Assembly: GCA_963708245.1 (NCBI GenBank)
Contig: OY970201.1
Span: forward strand, 4,154,001 to 4,218,000
Length of the DNA: 64,000 bases
Direction of reading: 5' to 3'
Source: CAVYXK01 sp963708245
GTDB lineage: Bacteria; Pseudomonadota; Alphaproteobacteria; Acetobacterales; Acetobacteraceae
The notes under the pieces were generated by a model that was not told the DNA's origin, did no database searches, and saw only the letters and a list, made by a program, of their open reading frames with translations. Every line of letters begins with the position of its first letter. Position 1 is the stretch's first letter. Shown here piece by piece: positions 18,556 through 27,637 of this stretch. Both the position numbers and the translations under genes were made by a program.

Positions 18556-19443
18556 TCAGTGGATTTCCGCCAGCCGGGCCAGCAGAAAGTCGCGAAACAC
18601 CGCCACGCGCTTGGAATTGCGCAGCTCCTCCGGATACACGAAATAAACATCCACCACCGGTGCCTTGAGGTCCTCTAGCACCCGGACAAGGTCGGGATTC
18701 TCGCCGACCATGAAATCCGGCAGCGCACCGATCCCAATCCCCGATCGGATCGCCAGCAACATCGCCTGCGTGCTGTTGACCTCCAGCAATGCGCGCCGGG
18801 GATTGCCGCCCCGCCGCCCGGCTTCGGCCAGCCAGTTGATGTCGGGAACCGGCATATGGTACTCGCCGAACAGGAGCAGCTTGTGCGCGTCCAGGTCCTC
18901 GGCGCGCTGCGGCACGCCGTAGCGCTTCAGGTAATCGGGCGAGGCGCAGACCGCCCAGTGCATCGACATCAGGTGCCGCTGCACCAGATCGGGCTGCTTT
19001 GGCGCGTGCATGCGGATCGCCACATCCGCTTCGCGCATCGCCAGGTCGAGCTCCAGATCGTCCAGCAGCAAGGAGATCGAGACGTCCGGATAGGTCTCGA
19101 AGAACTGGGCGAGCCGCGGCGCCAGCCAAGTCGCGCCGAAACCGACGGTCGTGGTCACCTTCAGCCGGCCCGCCGGCTTCTCCTTGCTTTCCGTCAGCAG
19201 CGCCTCGGTCATCGCCAGCTTGGCGAACACCTCGCGGACGGTGCGGTTGAGCGCCTCGCCCTGCTCGGTCAGGATCAGGCCGCGTGCGTGGCGGTGGAAC
19301 AGCGGCACCTGAAGAGCTTCCTCCAGCGCCGAAATCTGGCGGGAGACCGCGGACTGGCTCAAGTTCAGCGTGTCCCCCGCATGCGTGAAGCTGCCGGCCT
19401 CCGCTACGGCGTGGAAGACGCGCAGCTTGTCCCAGTCCATCAC
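18556..19443 (-). CDS. LysR-family transcriptional regulator
   Basis: 295 residues. The N-terminal helix-turn-helix is complete (LRVFHAVAEAGSFTHAG then LSQSAVSRQISALEE), followed by a periplasmic-binding-like effector domain (SISLLLDDLELDLAMREADV). It is transcribed in the same direction as trxB, 133 bases downstream of it. The trxB-lysR neighbourhood is familiar in Acetobacteraceae, which suggests a link to redox control, but its target is not shown by the sequence. Confidence 0.9.
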   Translation of the reverse strand: MMDWDKLRVFHAVAEAGSFTHAGDTLNLSQSAVSRQISALEEALQVPLFHRHARGLILTEQGEALNRTVREVFAKLAMTEALLTESKEKPAGRLKVTTTVGFGATWLAPRLAQFFETYPDVSISLLLDDLELDLAMREADVAIRMHAPKQPDLVQRHLMSMHWAVCASPDYLKRYGVPQRAEDLDAHKLLLFGEYHMPVPDINWLAEAGRRGGNPRRALLEVNSTQAMLLAIRSGIGIGALPDFMVGENPDLVRVLEDLKAPVVDVYFVYPEELRNSKRVAVFRDFLLARLAEIH

Positions 19444-19576
19444 ACAGCACCCCCCGGCCGTCGCCCGGCGTTCCCGGTGACGCCCTCAGCCAGCCTTGCC
19501 GAACAAACGACCTATGCGTAGCGCGCATGCGGCCCGGATGTAACCCCTAACCTGCCGAGTCGCGCGAATGCGTTGT

Positions 19577-20545
19577 TTAATCGGCCGCAAGGGCAGGCGT
19601 TTCCGCTACCCCGGCGAGGAATTTCTCGGCCTCCAGCGCCGCCATGCAGCCTGTTCCGGCGGCGGTGACGGCTTGGCGGAACACCTTGTCCTGCACGTCG
19701 CCGGCGGCGAAGACGCCGGGTACCGACGTCTGGGTGCGGCCCGGCTCCGTTCGGATGTACCCCTCCGCGTCCATCGCCACCTGGCCGGCAAAGATCGCGG
19801 TGTTCGGCACGTGACCGATGGCGATGAACACGCCATCGGTGGCCAGCTCCGACACGACACCGGTCCGCACGTTCTTCAGCCGCACGCCGGTCACACTTTC
19901 CGGCTGGCCGGAACCGAGTATCTCCTCGACGATCCTGTCCCACACGACGCTGATCTTTGGATGGGCGAACAGCCGCGCCTGCAGGATTTTTTCCGCCCGC
20001 AGAGCGTCGCGGCGGTGGATCAGCGTGACCCGCTCAGCGAAGTGGGTGAGAAACAGCGATTCTTCCACCGCGGTGTTGCCGCCGCCCACCACGACGACGG
20101 ACTTGCCGCGGAAGAAGAACCCGTCACAGGTGGCGCAGGCGGACACGCCGCGGCCCTGCAACCGCTGCTCTGACGGAAGGCCGAGCCAGCGCGCCTGGGC
20201 GCCGGTGGCGATGATGACGGCGTCGCCCAGGAAGACGTCGCCGGAGTCGCTGCGGCAGCGGAAGGGGCGGGTGGAGAAGTCGGCATCGACGATCAGGTCC
20301 TGCACGAGGCGTGTGCCGACATGTTCGGCCTGTGCGGCCATCTGCTCCATCAGCCACGGACCTTGGATCACGTCGGCGAATCCGGGGTAGTTCTCCACAT
20401 CGGTGGTAATCATGAGCTGACCGCCAGGCTGTAGGCCGGCGACCAGGGTTGGCGCCAAGCTGGCACGTGCGGCATAGATCGCCGCGGTGTAGCCGGCGGG
20501 ACCCGCGCCGATGATCAGCACGCGGGTGCGGTGGGTCTCTGACAT
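19577..20545 (-). CDS. trxB: Thioredoxin-disulfide reductase
   Basis: Cytoplasmic NADPH-dependent flavoenzyme that reduces thioredoxin. 322 residues, normal length. FAD motif GAGPAGYTAAIYAARA at about residues 13-28, redox-active C-A-T-C in SACATCDGFFF near residue 140, NADPH motif VVGGGNTAVEE near residue 156, and the C-terminal second FAD motif GVFAAGDVQD. Its promoter region ends about 115 bases before an IS5-type insertion. Confidence 0.95.
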   Translation of the reverse strand: MSETHRTRVLIIGAGPAGYTAAIYAARASLAPTLVAGLQPGGQLMITTDVENYPGFADVIQGPWLMEQMAAQAEHVGTRLVQDLIVDADFSTRPFRCRSDSGDVFLGDAVIIATGAQARWLGLPSEQRLQGRGVSACATCDGFFFRGKSVVVVGGGNTAVEESLFLTHFAERVTLIHRRDALRAEKILQARLFAHPKISVVWDRIVEEILGSGQPESVTGVRLKNVRTGVVSELATDGVFIAIGHVPNTAIFAGQVAMDAEGYIRTEPGRTQTSVPGVFAAGDVQDKVFRQAVTAAGTGCMAALEAEKFLAGVAETPALAAD

Positions 20546-20661
20546 GGGAAAAGGTCCGATATACGCGTGGCGAACGATATCGGGCGGCAGGCGGCGGCGA
20601 CAACCGGGCGGTTGGCATGGCTGGGCAGGCCGGGTCGCGGCCTGGAGCGCATGCGGCCTGA

Positions 20662-21627
20662 GTGTCCGTCCGGGAACAAATTGAGTCTTTAGAATCGCTT
20701 AGCGGGTCACCCTTGAAGCCATTGAATCGCCTGTGATTCTCTCTCCCCCGAGCATCGATTCGGGGGACTGGATGTGGACCAAGGAGAACCGGACGCGGTA
20801 CGACCGCACCCGACTGCGCTATGAGAGCGATCTGACTGATGCCGAATGGGCCGAGGTGGAACCATTGATCCCCCCGGCCAAGCCGGGCGGCAACAAGCGG
20901 AGCGTTGATATCCGCCAGGTGGTGAACGGCGTGATGTATGTGCTGAGCACCGGCTGCCAATGGCGGGCGATCCCCAAGGACCTGCCGCCGCGGAGCACAG
21001 TGCACGACTATCTGGAACGATGGACCTGGGACGGCACGCTGGAGCGACTGCATCACGCATTGTATGTGAAATGTCGTGAGCAGGCCTCGCGAGAGGCCAG
21101 CCCGACCGCCGCGGTGATTGATGCGCAGAGCGTGAAGAGCGCCGAAAAAGGGGGGCCTCGATCGATCCGCATGGGTATGATGCGGGGAAGAAGATCAAGG
21201 GCAAGAAGCGGCACGTCCTGGTCGATACCCAGGGTTTGCTGCTACAGGCCATCGTGACGGCGGCGGACATCCAGGATCGCGATGGCGGCGCCATGCTGCT
21301 GGCGACGCTGTTCGGGATGTTTCCGTTCCTGCTGAAGCTTTATGCCGATGGCGGCTATCAGGGGCGGCGATTCCAGGAGGCGTTGAAGCGTGTCGTGTCG
21401 CAGGCCGAGGTGGAGATCGTCAAACGATCTGACCAGGCCAAGGGCTTTGTCGTGCTACCAAAGCGATGGGTGGTCGAACGCACGTTGGCGTGGCTCAACC
21501 GATGTCGTCGACTGGGTAAGGATTGGGAAAATCTCAATGTGAAGGCGCGTGCCTTTCTGTTGCTCGCTTCCATCCGTCTCATGGTCAGACGGCTATGCAG
21601 GAACTAGCAATGTTCCCGGACAGACTC
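20662..21627 (+). mobile_element. IS5-family insertion sequence (IS427-type), complete
   Basis: 966 bp. The 17-base terminal inverted repeats at 20662-20678 and 21611-21627 match at 15 positions. The flanking triplet TGA occurs on both sides (20659-20661 and 21628-21630), fitting the T-N-A duplication of this group. One transposase in two overlapping frames fills it. Confidence 0.88.
20733..21607 (+). CDS. IS5-family transposase, -1 frameshift
   Basis: DDE transposase made from two frames. The first (20733 to about 21150) carries DLTDAEWAEVEPLIPP and the first catalytic Asp in AVIDAQSVKSAEKGG. The second frame, entered by a -1 shift on the A5-G6 run at 21145-21155, continues as ASIDPHGYDAGKKIKGKKRH and supplies Asp in LYADGGYQG and Glu in WVVERTLAWLNR. 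The slippery run and the clean continuation point to programmed frameshifting, which is common in IS427-type elements. All catalytic residues are present, so it may be active. An internal ATG near 20772 is an alternative start. Confidence 0.85.
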
Positions 21628-21674
21628 TGAGCCTCCCAATCGTGGACAGAGCGTCCCCTGAATTCCTGTCGTTC

Positions 21675-23006
21675 TCAGGCTGGGTCCGCCACGGCTAGAC
21701 CGGACTCAAGCCGCGGCAAGCGCTGCCGGAGCCTTTCAAGATCGGCTACTTGAAGGCGTTCGGCACAGCCGGCCATCAATAGGTTGCCGCGGTCGAGCAA
21801 CGCGCCCCGGACAGCGGGCTCGTCAACGGTGCTCGCAATATCGCCGAGGGCCCGCATCAGACGGAGACTCACCGCGGCATCGGCGACCGTGTAATGACGG
21901 ATCTGCTCGAACGCCAGGTCAAGCAAGCCGTTGAAATCGACCCAGGGGATGACCACGCGCAGCGTGTGAGGCGGATGATAGTAATGGCTGGACGGCGGCG
22001 CGCGGCTGACCCACCGGATCAGGATGCAACTGAGCTGATCGACGCAGCTGATCGCCGTGGTCGGATCATTGACCGCTGGGGAAACCGCTCTCAACCCGAT
22101 GTCGACGATCTGGACAATGCCGAATTCGACATCCTGCTGCATCGTTCGGGTAGGGCCAATCTCAATCGCAGCGAGCAATTGAAGCGCACGCTGCTCGGTG
22201 ATTCGTTCGGCATGTGAGACACTCATCAAGGCAACACCTTCGGGAACGAAGTGACCGACGCGCCGCTCCACCCGCAGGCAGACCCGGTAAGCAATGGCAA
22301 GCGACCGAAGGCGCTCGATGTGGATGACGCGTATATAGCCGGATTGGCGGCTCCTGATCAGGACCTCCACCCTCTCGGGAAAGCCTCCTTCTGGCGCGCC
22401 GGGCTGCGACGGGCGCCGCCGATCAGGCATCAGCTCGTCGATGATCAACTCGGTCTCTCGCCTGACGCGATCAACGATGTGGTTGACGCTGATGGCGTTC
22501 GAAATGTGGTGGATGAAATAGATCAGCCACCCGACGGAGACCGGTGCGAGCAGCATGGCTCCCGTCACGGTCGCAACCGGCGTGAACGGTTGGGGCAGCG
22601 ACCGGGTCGCCGGAAGGGTTGCTATGCAATAGGAAAACGTGCCGAGGAATACGCCGAGCGTCCATTGCGTCACCCGGTCTCTGACGAAGTTGACCAGGAT
22701 TCGCGAGGAGAACTGCGTCGATGCCAGGGTCAGGGTCATCAGCAGAATCGCGAAGACGATCGACACGACCGTCATGATCGAAGTGGCAATGCTGGTGAGG
22801 ATGGCCTGGGCGATCTGGGGATCGGCGTGCGATGGAAACAGTACCTCCGGAACGACGGAGCCGATCGCAGGAAACTGCTCTTCCAATGCCGAGAAACCCG
22901 CGCCAGCGGCACCGAGCGTGAGCGCAATGATCAAGGGTCTGAGAAGAAACCCACCCCTGAGGGCATATAATGTAGCGGCGGGCAGCAGAGGCAGCTTTCG
23001 AGCCAT
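21675..23006 (-). CDS. DUF2254 inner-membrane protein
   Basis: 443 residues from the preferred ATG 23006; a longer start at 23093 adds a tail without family resemblance. Four hydrophobic segments in the first half are followed by a soluble C-terminal half with IVQIVDIGLRAVSPAVNDP, the signature of DUF2254 membrane proteins. Function is not known for the family. It faces away from the IS element and stands alone. Confidence 0.85.
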   Translation of the reverse strand: MARKLPLLPAATLYALRGGFLLRPLIIALTLGAAGAGFSALEEQFPAIGSVVPEVLFPSHADPQIAQAILTSIATSIMTVVSIVFAILLMTLTLASTQFSSRILVNFVRDRVTQWTLGVFLGTFSYCIATLPATRSLPQPFTPVATVTGAMLLAPVSVGWLIYFIHHISNAISVNHIVDRVRRETELIIDELMPDRRRPSQPGAPEGGFPERVEVLIRSRQSGYIRVIHIERLRSLAIAYRVCLRVERRVGHFVPEGVALMSVSHAERITEQRALQLLAAIEIGPTRTMQQDVEFGIVQIVDIGLRAVSPAVNDPTTAISCVDQLSCILIRWVSRAPPSSHYYHPPHTLRVVIPWVDFNGLLDLAFEQIRHYTVADAAVSLRLMRALGDIASTVDEPAVRGALLDRGNLLMAGCAERLQVADLERLRQRLPRLESGLAVADPA

Positions 23007-23325
23007 AGTCGAGAATTTCCCTCGGATCAGTCGATACGGCTCTGCCGGTGCTGGTTGCCGTCTCAGGTGGGCGCCGCCCTCGCAGGATAGCATGCAAGTC
23101 GAGGCAGAGGGTCGGCACGCTGGCCACCGCCGAGGGAAGCGTTGGCGTCGTTCTTTTGCTGGCGCTGGCGCGCTGCGGATCTGACCGGTCTTCGTGGTTC
23201 GCCGGGGTATAGGAGAAACGACGCCCCGAGTTGCAAAGCGCCCTTTTGGCCGTTCCCCTAAGGCGGGTCAGAACGCTGTAACTCCGCCTCACGCCGCCGG
23301 ATCACGGCGAGACGGAGGTCGGCCG

Positions 23326-23571
23326 TCAGCGTGATCTCGTATCGATCACGAGATCGGCGATCGGCGTGCCGACATCGTGCAGCCTGGCAAACGCTTGCAG
23401 ACTCCGGAGCAATGTCGATCTCGCGACGGGCGTGCGCGACCGCAGCTTCGCCAGTACTTTCGGATCAGTCTTGAGTGCCCGGCCTGCCTCGACATCGCTC
23501 GCGTAATGGCCGGAAACCAAATCGGCCCATTGCGGGCAGACGAACCAGGCCCGATCCTTCTTCTTGCTCAT
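23326..23571 (-). CDS. Small protein of unknown function
   Basis: 81 residues, rich in basic residues, starting MSKKKDRAWFVCPQWADLVS. The middle (LKTDPKVLAKLRSRTPVA) could form a short helix-turn-helix. It lies 20 bases downstream of another small gene on the same strand, so the two are probably cotranscribed. The arrangement recalls a small two-gene module such as toxin-antitoxin, but I recognise neither protein. Confidence 0.5.
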   Translation of the reverse strand: MSKKKDRAWFVCPQWADLVSGHYASDVEAGRALKTDPKVLAKLRSRTPVARSTLLRSLQAFARLHDVGTPIADLVIDTRSR

Positions 23572-23591
23572 CGGGGTGACGCGCCTTCTTG

Positions 23592-23813
23592 TTATGCTGC
23601 ACGCTTGGCGTCAGGCCCGTTTCCGGGTGCGTACTCCACGATGCGCGCGGAAAAGCCCCACTCGCGAAGATACTCGATCGCGAGTTCGGCCTCGTCGCGC
23701 GGAATCTGACGAACGCGCACCCCGCTGGTCACGCTGCGCTGGACCCTGAGCCCGAGTGCCTCCGCGGTCGCTTGGGCCCCGGCAGGTATGGCAAGGTCAA
23801 CGAGATCGGCCAT
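23592..23813 (-). CDS. Small protein of unknown function, upstream partner
   Basis: 73 residues starting MADLVDLAIPAGAQATAEAL. GGGGGAAGG lies 5 bases before this ATG, which is why I prefer it to the longer frame beginning at 24059. The second half (RDEAELAIEYLREWGFSARIV) looks helical. No family recognised. Confidence 0.5.
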   Translation of the reverse strand: MADLVDLAIPAGAQATAEALGLRVQRSVTSGVRVRQIPRDEAELAIEYLREWGFSARIVEYAPGNGPDAKRAA

Positions 23814-24039
23814 GGCAACCTTCCCCCTGTTCGGTGTCTCGAAATGCTTTGGGCGCGCGACCGCGTCGGCTGACTGCGGGAGCGCACCCTCGGCGCCAAA
23901 CATCGCGAGGTCGGCATATAAATTCGATAGAAATCGGTGTCCGAGCTTAGGAAATCGACAGAGTCTGGTAAACCGGTGCGGGCGTTGGACGCCGATCGGC
24001 GTGGCAAGCGATTGATCCTGGTGCGCCGGTCTGGCTCTC

Positions 24040-24381
24040 CGCGGTGAAGGTCTTGCCACCCACCTGCCGCAGCAGCCCGCCGCCCATCCCGTACCGCTCT
24101 ACCTCGGTGCGTTGACCTTCTCGACTGTCGAACTTGCCGGTGAACTGGCCGATGGCATCATGTCATTCCTGGTCCACCAAACGCGTCGCCTGCGGCGCGC
24201 CTGGTGCGCACGTGGTCGCGCGAAGGCGGCCGGGCGCGGCAGGCTGGAGATGACGCTCGGGCTCCCGACCTTCATCGGAGACAACATGGCTGCCTTGATG
24301 GACGGGCGGTGCAGGCGCAACTGCCCCGGCCACCCAGCGGCACCAGCCCTCGATCGCTCGAGCAGCGACAAAATGCTGTGA
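24040..24381 (+). pseudogene. Remnant of a luciferase-like (LLM class) flavin oxidoreductase
   Basis: Fragments in one frame read PLYLGALTFSTVELAGELAD and LEMTLGLPTFIGDNMAALMD, typical of the C-terminal third of F420/FMN luciferase-like monooxygenases. The joining segment is rearranged (HQTRRLRRAW), there is no N-terminal part, and the end degrades before the IS66 target gene. Non-functional. Confidence 0.55.
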
Positions 24382-24455
24382 CCTAGTTAACAGAGTTACA
24401 ATTCGGCGCCGGTCCAGAATTCTGGCCTCCGTATATGACAACGAAGGAGGCTCCT

Positions 24456-24482
24456 ATGACGGCTATCAGACTTCCGCTATCC
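24456..24482 (+). pseudogene. 5' piece of a small gene split by IS66
   Basis: AAGGAGG (24444-24450) precedes ATG 24456; the first nine codons read MTAIRLPLS. The IS66 element begins directly after, at 24483. The frame resumes at 27281. Confidence 0.65.
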
Positions 24483-24529
24483 GTATCCCTACGGTGACGA
24501 CCGCCTTGTCTGAATAGTGGCGGCTTGAT

Positions 24530-24982
24530 TTGCTTCGGGGGATGATAGGAAGCAAGCATGAGGCTGCCAGAGTGGCAGCCACAGATGGCGAGGCAAGCCC
24601 ACGGATCGAGATCGTGGGAGAGCGGCGTCGGGCGCATGACGCTCGGTTTCGGGCCAAGGTGGTGGGGGAGTCTGTGCAGCCTGGGGTACGCATCCAGGAC
24701 GTTGCCCGCCGACACGGGATCTGCCCGAGCCTGGTCTATCGCTGGCGTCGCCTCGCTGCAGCCGAGACTGCCTGCGGCTCGGAGCTGCATCTCTTCCCCG
24801 CGCGGATTGCGCCTGTTCCGAGCGAGACGCCGGCGGCATCAGAGCCGTTGCCGTCTCGGGTGATAACGCCACGGCGAACGGGGTTGATCGAGATCGAGCT
24901 GAACGGCAGCGTGCGCGTGAGTATCGACGAAGGAGTGAGCGTTGCGGCGCTCCGCCGCGTGCTGTCGGTGTTGCGCGGATGA
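24530..24982 (+). CDS. tnpA: IS66 TnpA (helix-turn-helix accessory protein)
   Basis: 150 residues. The first half holds a transposase-type HTH (RAHDARFRAKVVGES then GVRIQDVARRHGICPSLVY), and the C-terminal part ends IDEGVSVAALRRVLSVLRG, typical of IS66 TnpA. Its stop overlaps the tnpB start by 4 bases. An internal ATG (24542) is also possible. Confidence 0.85.
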   Translation: MLRGMIGSKHEAARVAATDGEASPRIEIVGERRRAHDARFRAKVVGESVQPGVRIQDVARRHGICPSLVYRWRRLAAAETACGSELHLFPARIAPVPSETPAASEPLPSRVITPRRTGLIEIELNGSVRVSIDEGVSVAALRRVLSVLRG

Positions 24983-25326
24983 TGATGCCACCCTCGGGTA
25001 TGCGCGTCTGGCTGGCCGCAGGCAGGACCGATATGCGTCGCGGGATGAATGGCCTTGCCCTGCAAGTACAACAGTCCCTGCAGCGCAACCCGCACGCCGG
25101 CGATGCGTATGTTTTCCGGGGTCGTCGGGGTGATCTGATAAAGGTTCTTTGGCATGACGGCCTCGGCATGTCGCTATATGCCAAGCGACTCGAGCGCGGT
25201 CGGTTCATCTGGCCATCGCCGGCGGATGGAGTGGTTGCGATTACGGCGGCCCAACTCGGCTACATGCTAGAGGGAATCGACTGGAGACACCCGCAGCGAA
25301 CCTGGCGACCGGAACTGGCGGGCTAA
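24979..25326 (+). CDS. tnpB: IS66 TnpB (Orf2-like)
   Basis: 115 residues of the IS66 Orf2 family. Recognisable segments are VWLAAGRTDMRRGMNGLA near the start and VLWHDGLGMSLYAKRLERG in the middle. Required for transposition in the family, role not fully defined. Coupled to tnpA by overlap. Confidence 0.9.
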   Translation: MMMPPSGMRVWLAAGRTDMRRGMNGLALQVQQSLQRNPHAGDAYVFRGRRGDLIKVLWHDGLGMSLYAKRLERGRFIWPSPADGVVAITAAQLGYMLEGIDWRHPQRTWRPELAG

Positions 25327-25392
25327 GATTGGACTAGTTGCACAGTTGCCGGGGTTTTTTTGAAGATTTCGCGTGCATGACCACGGGCGAGT

Positions 25393-26991
25393 GTGATTTC
25401 AGTTGTCGGCATGAGCGATTCGGCCGGTACACTTCCGGATGACATCGACGCGCTGAAAGCAGCGCTAATCTCCGAGCAGGCCGCGCGGCGTGATTTTGAG
25501 GCTCGTGCCGCTGGTGCCGAGGCGATGGTTGCGCATCTGAAGCTGCTAATCGCCAAGATGAAGCGTGACCGCTTCGGCGCCTCCGCCGAGCGTGGACGCA
25601 AGCTGCTCGATCAGTTGGAGATGCAGATCGAGGAACTCGAGACCGCTGCCGCCGAGGACGAAGCGGCTGCCGCTCATGCGGCCACGAACAGGACGAACGT
25701 GCGCCCGTTCACACGCGCCAAGCCGGTGCGCGCACCGTTACCGGCGCACCTGCCGCGCGAGCGGCTGGTGCTGCCGTCGCCGACAAGCTGTCCGTGCTGT
25801 GGCGGTCAGCTCACCAAGCTCGGCGAGACCACCACCGAGACGTTGGAGAGCATTCCACGGACCTACAAGGTGATCCAGACGGTGCGAGAGAAGTTCTCCT
25901 GCCGCTCGTGCGAGACGATCACGCAGCCGCCGGCGCCGTTCCATCCGATTTCCCGTGGCCGCGCCGGTCCGGACCTGCTGGCGACGATCGTCCATGGCAA
26001 GTTCGGCGAGCATCAGCCGTTGAACCGCCAAAGCGAGCGGTTTGCCCGCGAGGGCATCGATCTCAGCGTCTCCACACTGGCCGATTGGGTGGGTGCCTGC
26101 ACGACGGCGCTGTCGCCATTGGTGACGCTGATCAAGGCCCACGTACTCGCCGCCGAGCGCCTACACGGCGATGAGACCACCGTGCCGGTGTTGGCCAAGG
26201 TCAAGACCGTCACCGGCCGATTATGGACCTATGTGCGCGACGACCAGCCGTTCGGTGGCGCGGCACCGCCAGCGGCGATCTTCTTCTATTCGCGCGATCG
26301 CAGCGGCGAGCATCCGTGCCGACATCTCGCCGGCTACGCGGGCATTCTGCAAGCCGACGCCTATGCCGGGTTCAACGACCTCTACCACCCCGCACGCCAG
26401 CCTGGTCCGATCATTGAGGCCGCGTGTTGGGCACACGGACGGCGCAAACTGTTCGTGCTCGCCGAAGTTGCCAAGGCGCCGCTCGCGATCGAGGCGGTGC
26501 GCCGGATCGATGCGATCTTCGATGTCGAACGCGACATCAACGGCCTGCCAGCGACCCAACGGCAGGCCGTAAGACAGGTCCGGGTCGCGCCGCTCGCCAC
26601 CTCCCTCGAGAGCTGGATGCGCGTCGAACGCGGCAAGCTCTCGCGTCATGCCGACGTCGCGAAGGCGATGGACTACATGCTCAAGCGATGGGATGCCTTT
26701 GCGCGCTTCCTTGCCGATGGACGCATCTGCCTGACCAACAATGCGGCGGAACGCGCGCTGCGCGGAATTGCACTCGGGCGCAAGTCATGGCTGTTCGCCG
26801 GTTCGGACCGCGGCGGGGAGAGGGCAGCGGCGATGTATTCGCTGATTGCGTCGGCAAAGTTGAACAACATCGATCCGCGCGCCTGGCTCGCCGACGTGCT
26901 CGCGCGCATCGGTGATCACCCAGTCTCGCGGTTGCACGAACTGCTGCCCTGGCATTGGCCGCGAGCTACTCGCGTCGACCGCGCGGCCTGA
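25393..26991 (+). CDS. tnpC: IS66 TnpC transposase
   Basis: 532-residue DDE transposase of IS66. An N-terminal coiled-coil (about 15-90; LKLLIAKMKRDRFG), a zinc-finger-like C-x2-C pair (CPCCGG) near residue 135 and CRSC near 175, then the catalytic core with ERLHGDETTVPV and the C-terminal LTNNAAERALRGIALGRKSW segment holding the conserved Glu. No internal stop, so it may be active. Confidence 0.92.
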   Translation: MISVVGMSDSAGTLPDDIDALKAALISEQAARRDFEARAAGAEAMVAHLKLLIAKMKRDRFGASAERGRKLLDQLEMQIEELETAAAEDEAAAAHAATNRTNVRPFTRAKPVRAPLPAHLPRERLVLPSPTSCPCCGGQLTKLGETTTETLESIPRTYKVIQTVREKFSCRSCETITQPPAPFHPISRGRAGPDLLATIVHGKFGEHQPLNRQSERFAREGIDLSVSTLADWVGACTTALSPLVTLIKAHVLAAERLHGDETTVPVLAKVKTVTGRLWTYVRDDQPFGGAAPPAAIFFYSRDRSGEHPCRHLAGYAGILQADAYAGFNDLYHPARQPGPIIEAACWAHGRRKLFVLAEVAKAPLAIEAVRRIDAIFDVERDINGLPATQRQAVRQVRVAPLATSLESWMRVERGKLSRHADVAKAMDYMLKRWDAFARFLADGRICLTNNAAERALRGIALGRKSWLFAGSDRGGERAAAMYSLIASAKLNNIDPRAWLADVLARIGDHPVSRLHELLPWHWPRATRVDRAA

Positions 26992-26994
26992 TCA

Positions 26995-27201
26995 ATGGCG
27001 GCGCCCAGTTCCGTCTCCACCATCGGCCGGGTGGCCAAGATGCTCGGCGAGGACGAGGACCTCTTGCGCGACATCGCCCTCGATATGGAACCGGAAGACG
27101 GTGTCCTCACCGTCTGGGACATCGACGAAATGTCCACCGTTGCCTTTACCGCCGAAGGTATCGAGAACCTCAAGGAACTCCTCGCGGACCTCAAGAGGTA
27201 G
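26995..27201 (+). CDS. Small passenger protein inside IS66
   Basis: 68 residues, acidic, 3 bases after tnpC and inside the right terminal repeat. The sequence (STIGRVAKMLGEDEDLLRDI then DGVLTVWDIDE) resembles the small extra ORF carried by some alphaproteobacterial IS66 elements. Function unknown. Confidence 0.65.
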   Translation: MAAPSSVSTIGRVAKMLGEDEDLLRDIALDMEPEDGVLTVWDIDEMSTVAFTAEGIENLKELLADLKR

Positions 27202-27280
27202 GCGACACCAGTGCGTCGTCCGCATGCTTGGTCGACGGCCGTGCAACACCGCGGCACTCGGCGGATGCTTACCGCTATCC

Positions 27281-27637
27281 GGTGACGTCACCCAGACCTT
27301 CAACATCAATGTCGGGGAGTCATCCAACCCGGACATCGAAAAGGAGGCGATTTGCGTAGCCAGCTACGGGAAGCAACTCGGTCGGATAGAGGACGCGCTG
27401 ATCGTGCTGCTCAACCATATCAACCTGACAGACCTGTCGACACACGAAGCGAGTGCGATCCGCGATCTGAGGTGTATGCTCGACGAAATTGCCAACGTGA
27501 AGGAGAAGCGCGACGCGAAGTTGGTGCTCAGACCATCGTGGCCAGTGCGCCCGCTCGCCGCCTCTCTTCGCTCCAACCCATCCTCATCATCGCCCCCGGA
27601 CAGTACGAGCTGCACGGCCTCTTTCTCTAAAAACTGA
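27281..27637 (+). pseudogene. 3' piece of the small gene split by IS66
   Basis: Continues in frame from the 5' piece as GDVTQTFNINVGESSNPDIE then SYGKQLGRIEDALIVLLNHI, ending at 27637. Without the IS the protein would be about 128 residues. I recognise the general type (an alphaproteobacterial hypothetical starting RLPLSG-V-Q) but no function. The last about 38 residues are low complexity and may be out of frame. Its end overlaps the convergent MBL gene by 11 bases. Confidence 0.6.

Larger units (their letters stand above)
24483..27272 (+). mobile_element. Complete IS66-family element with 8-bp target duplication
   Basis: 2790 bp. Both ends begin GTA (GTATCCCTACGG on the left, GTAAGCATCCGC read inward from the right) with partial similarity beyond. 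The 8-base sequence CGCTATCC is present just outside each end (24475-24482 and 27273-27280), matching the IS66 duplication size. It carries tnpA, tnpB, tnpC and one extra small gene on one strand. Confidence 0.88.
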
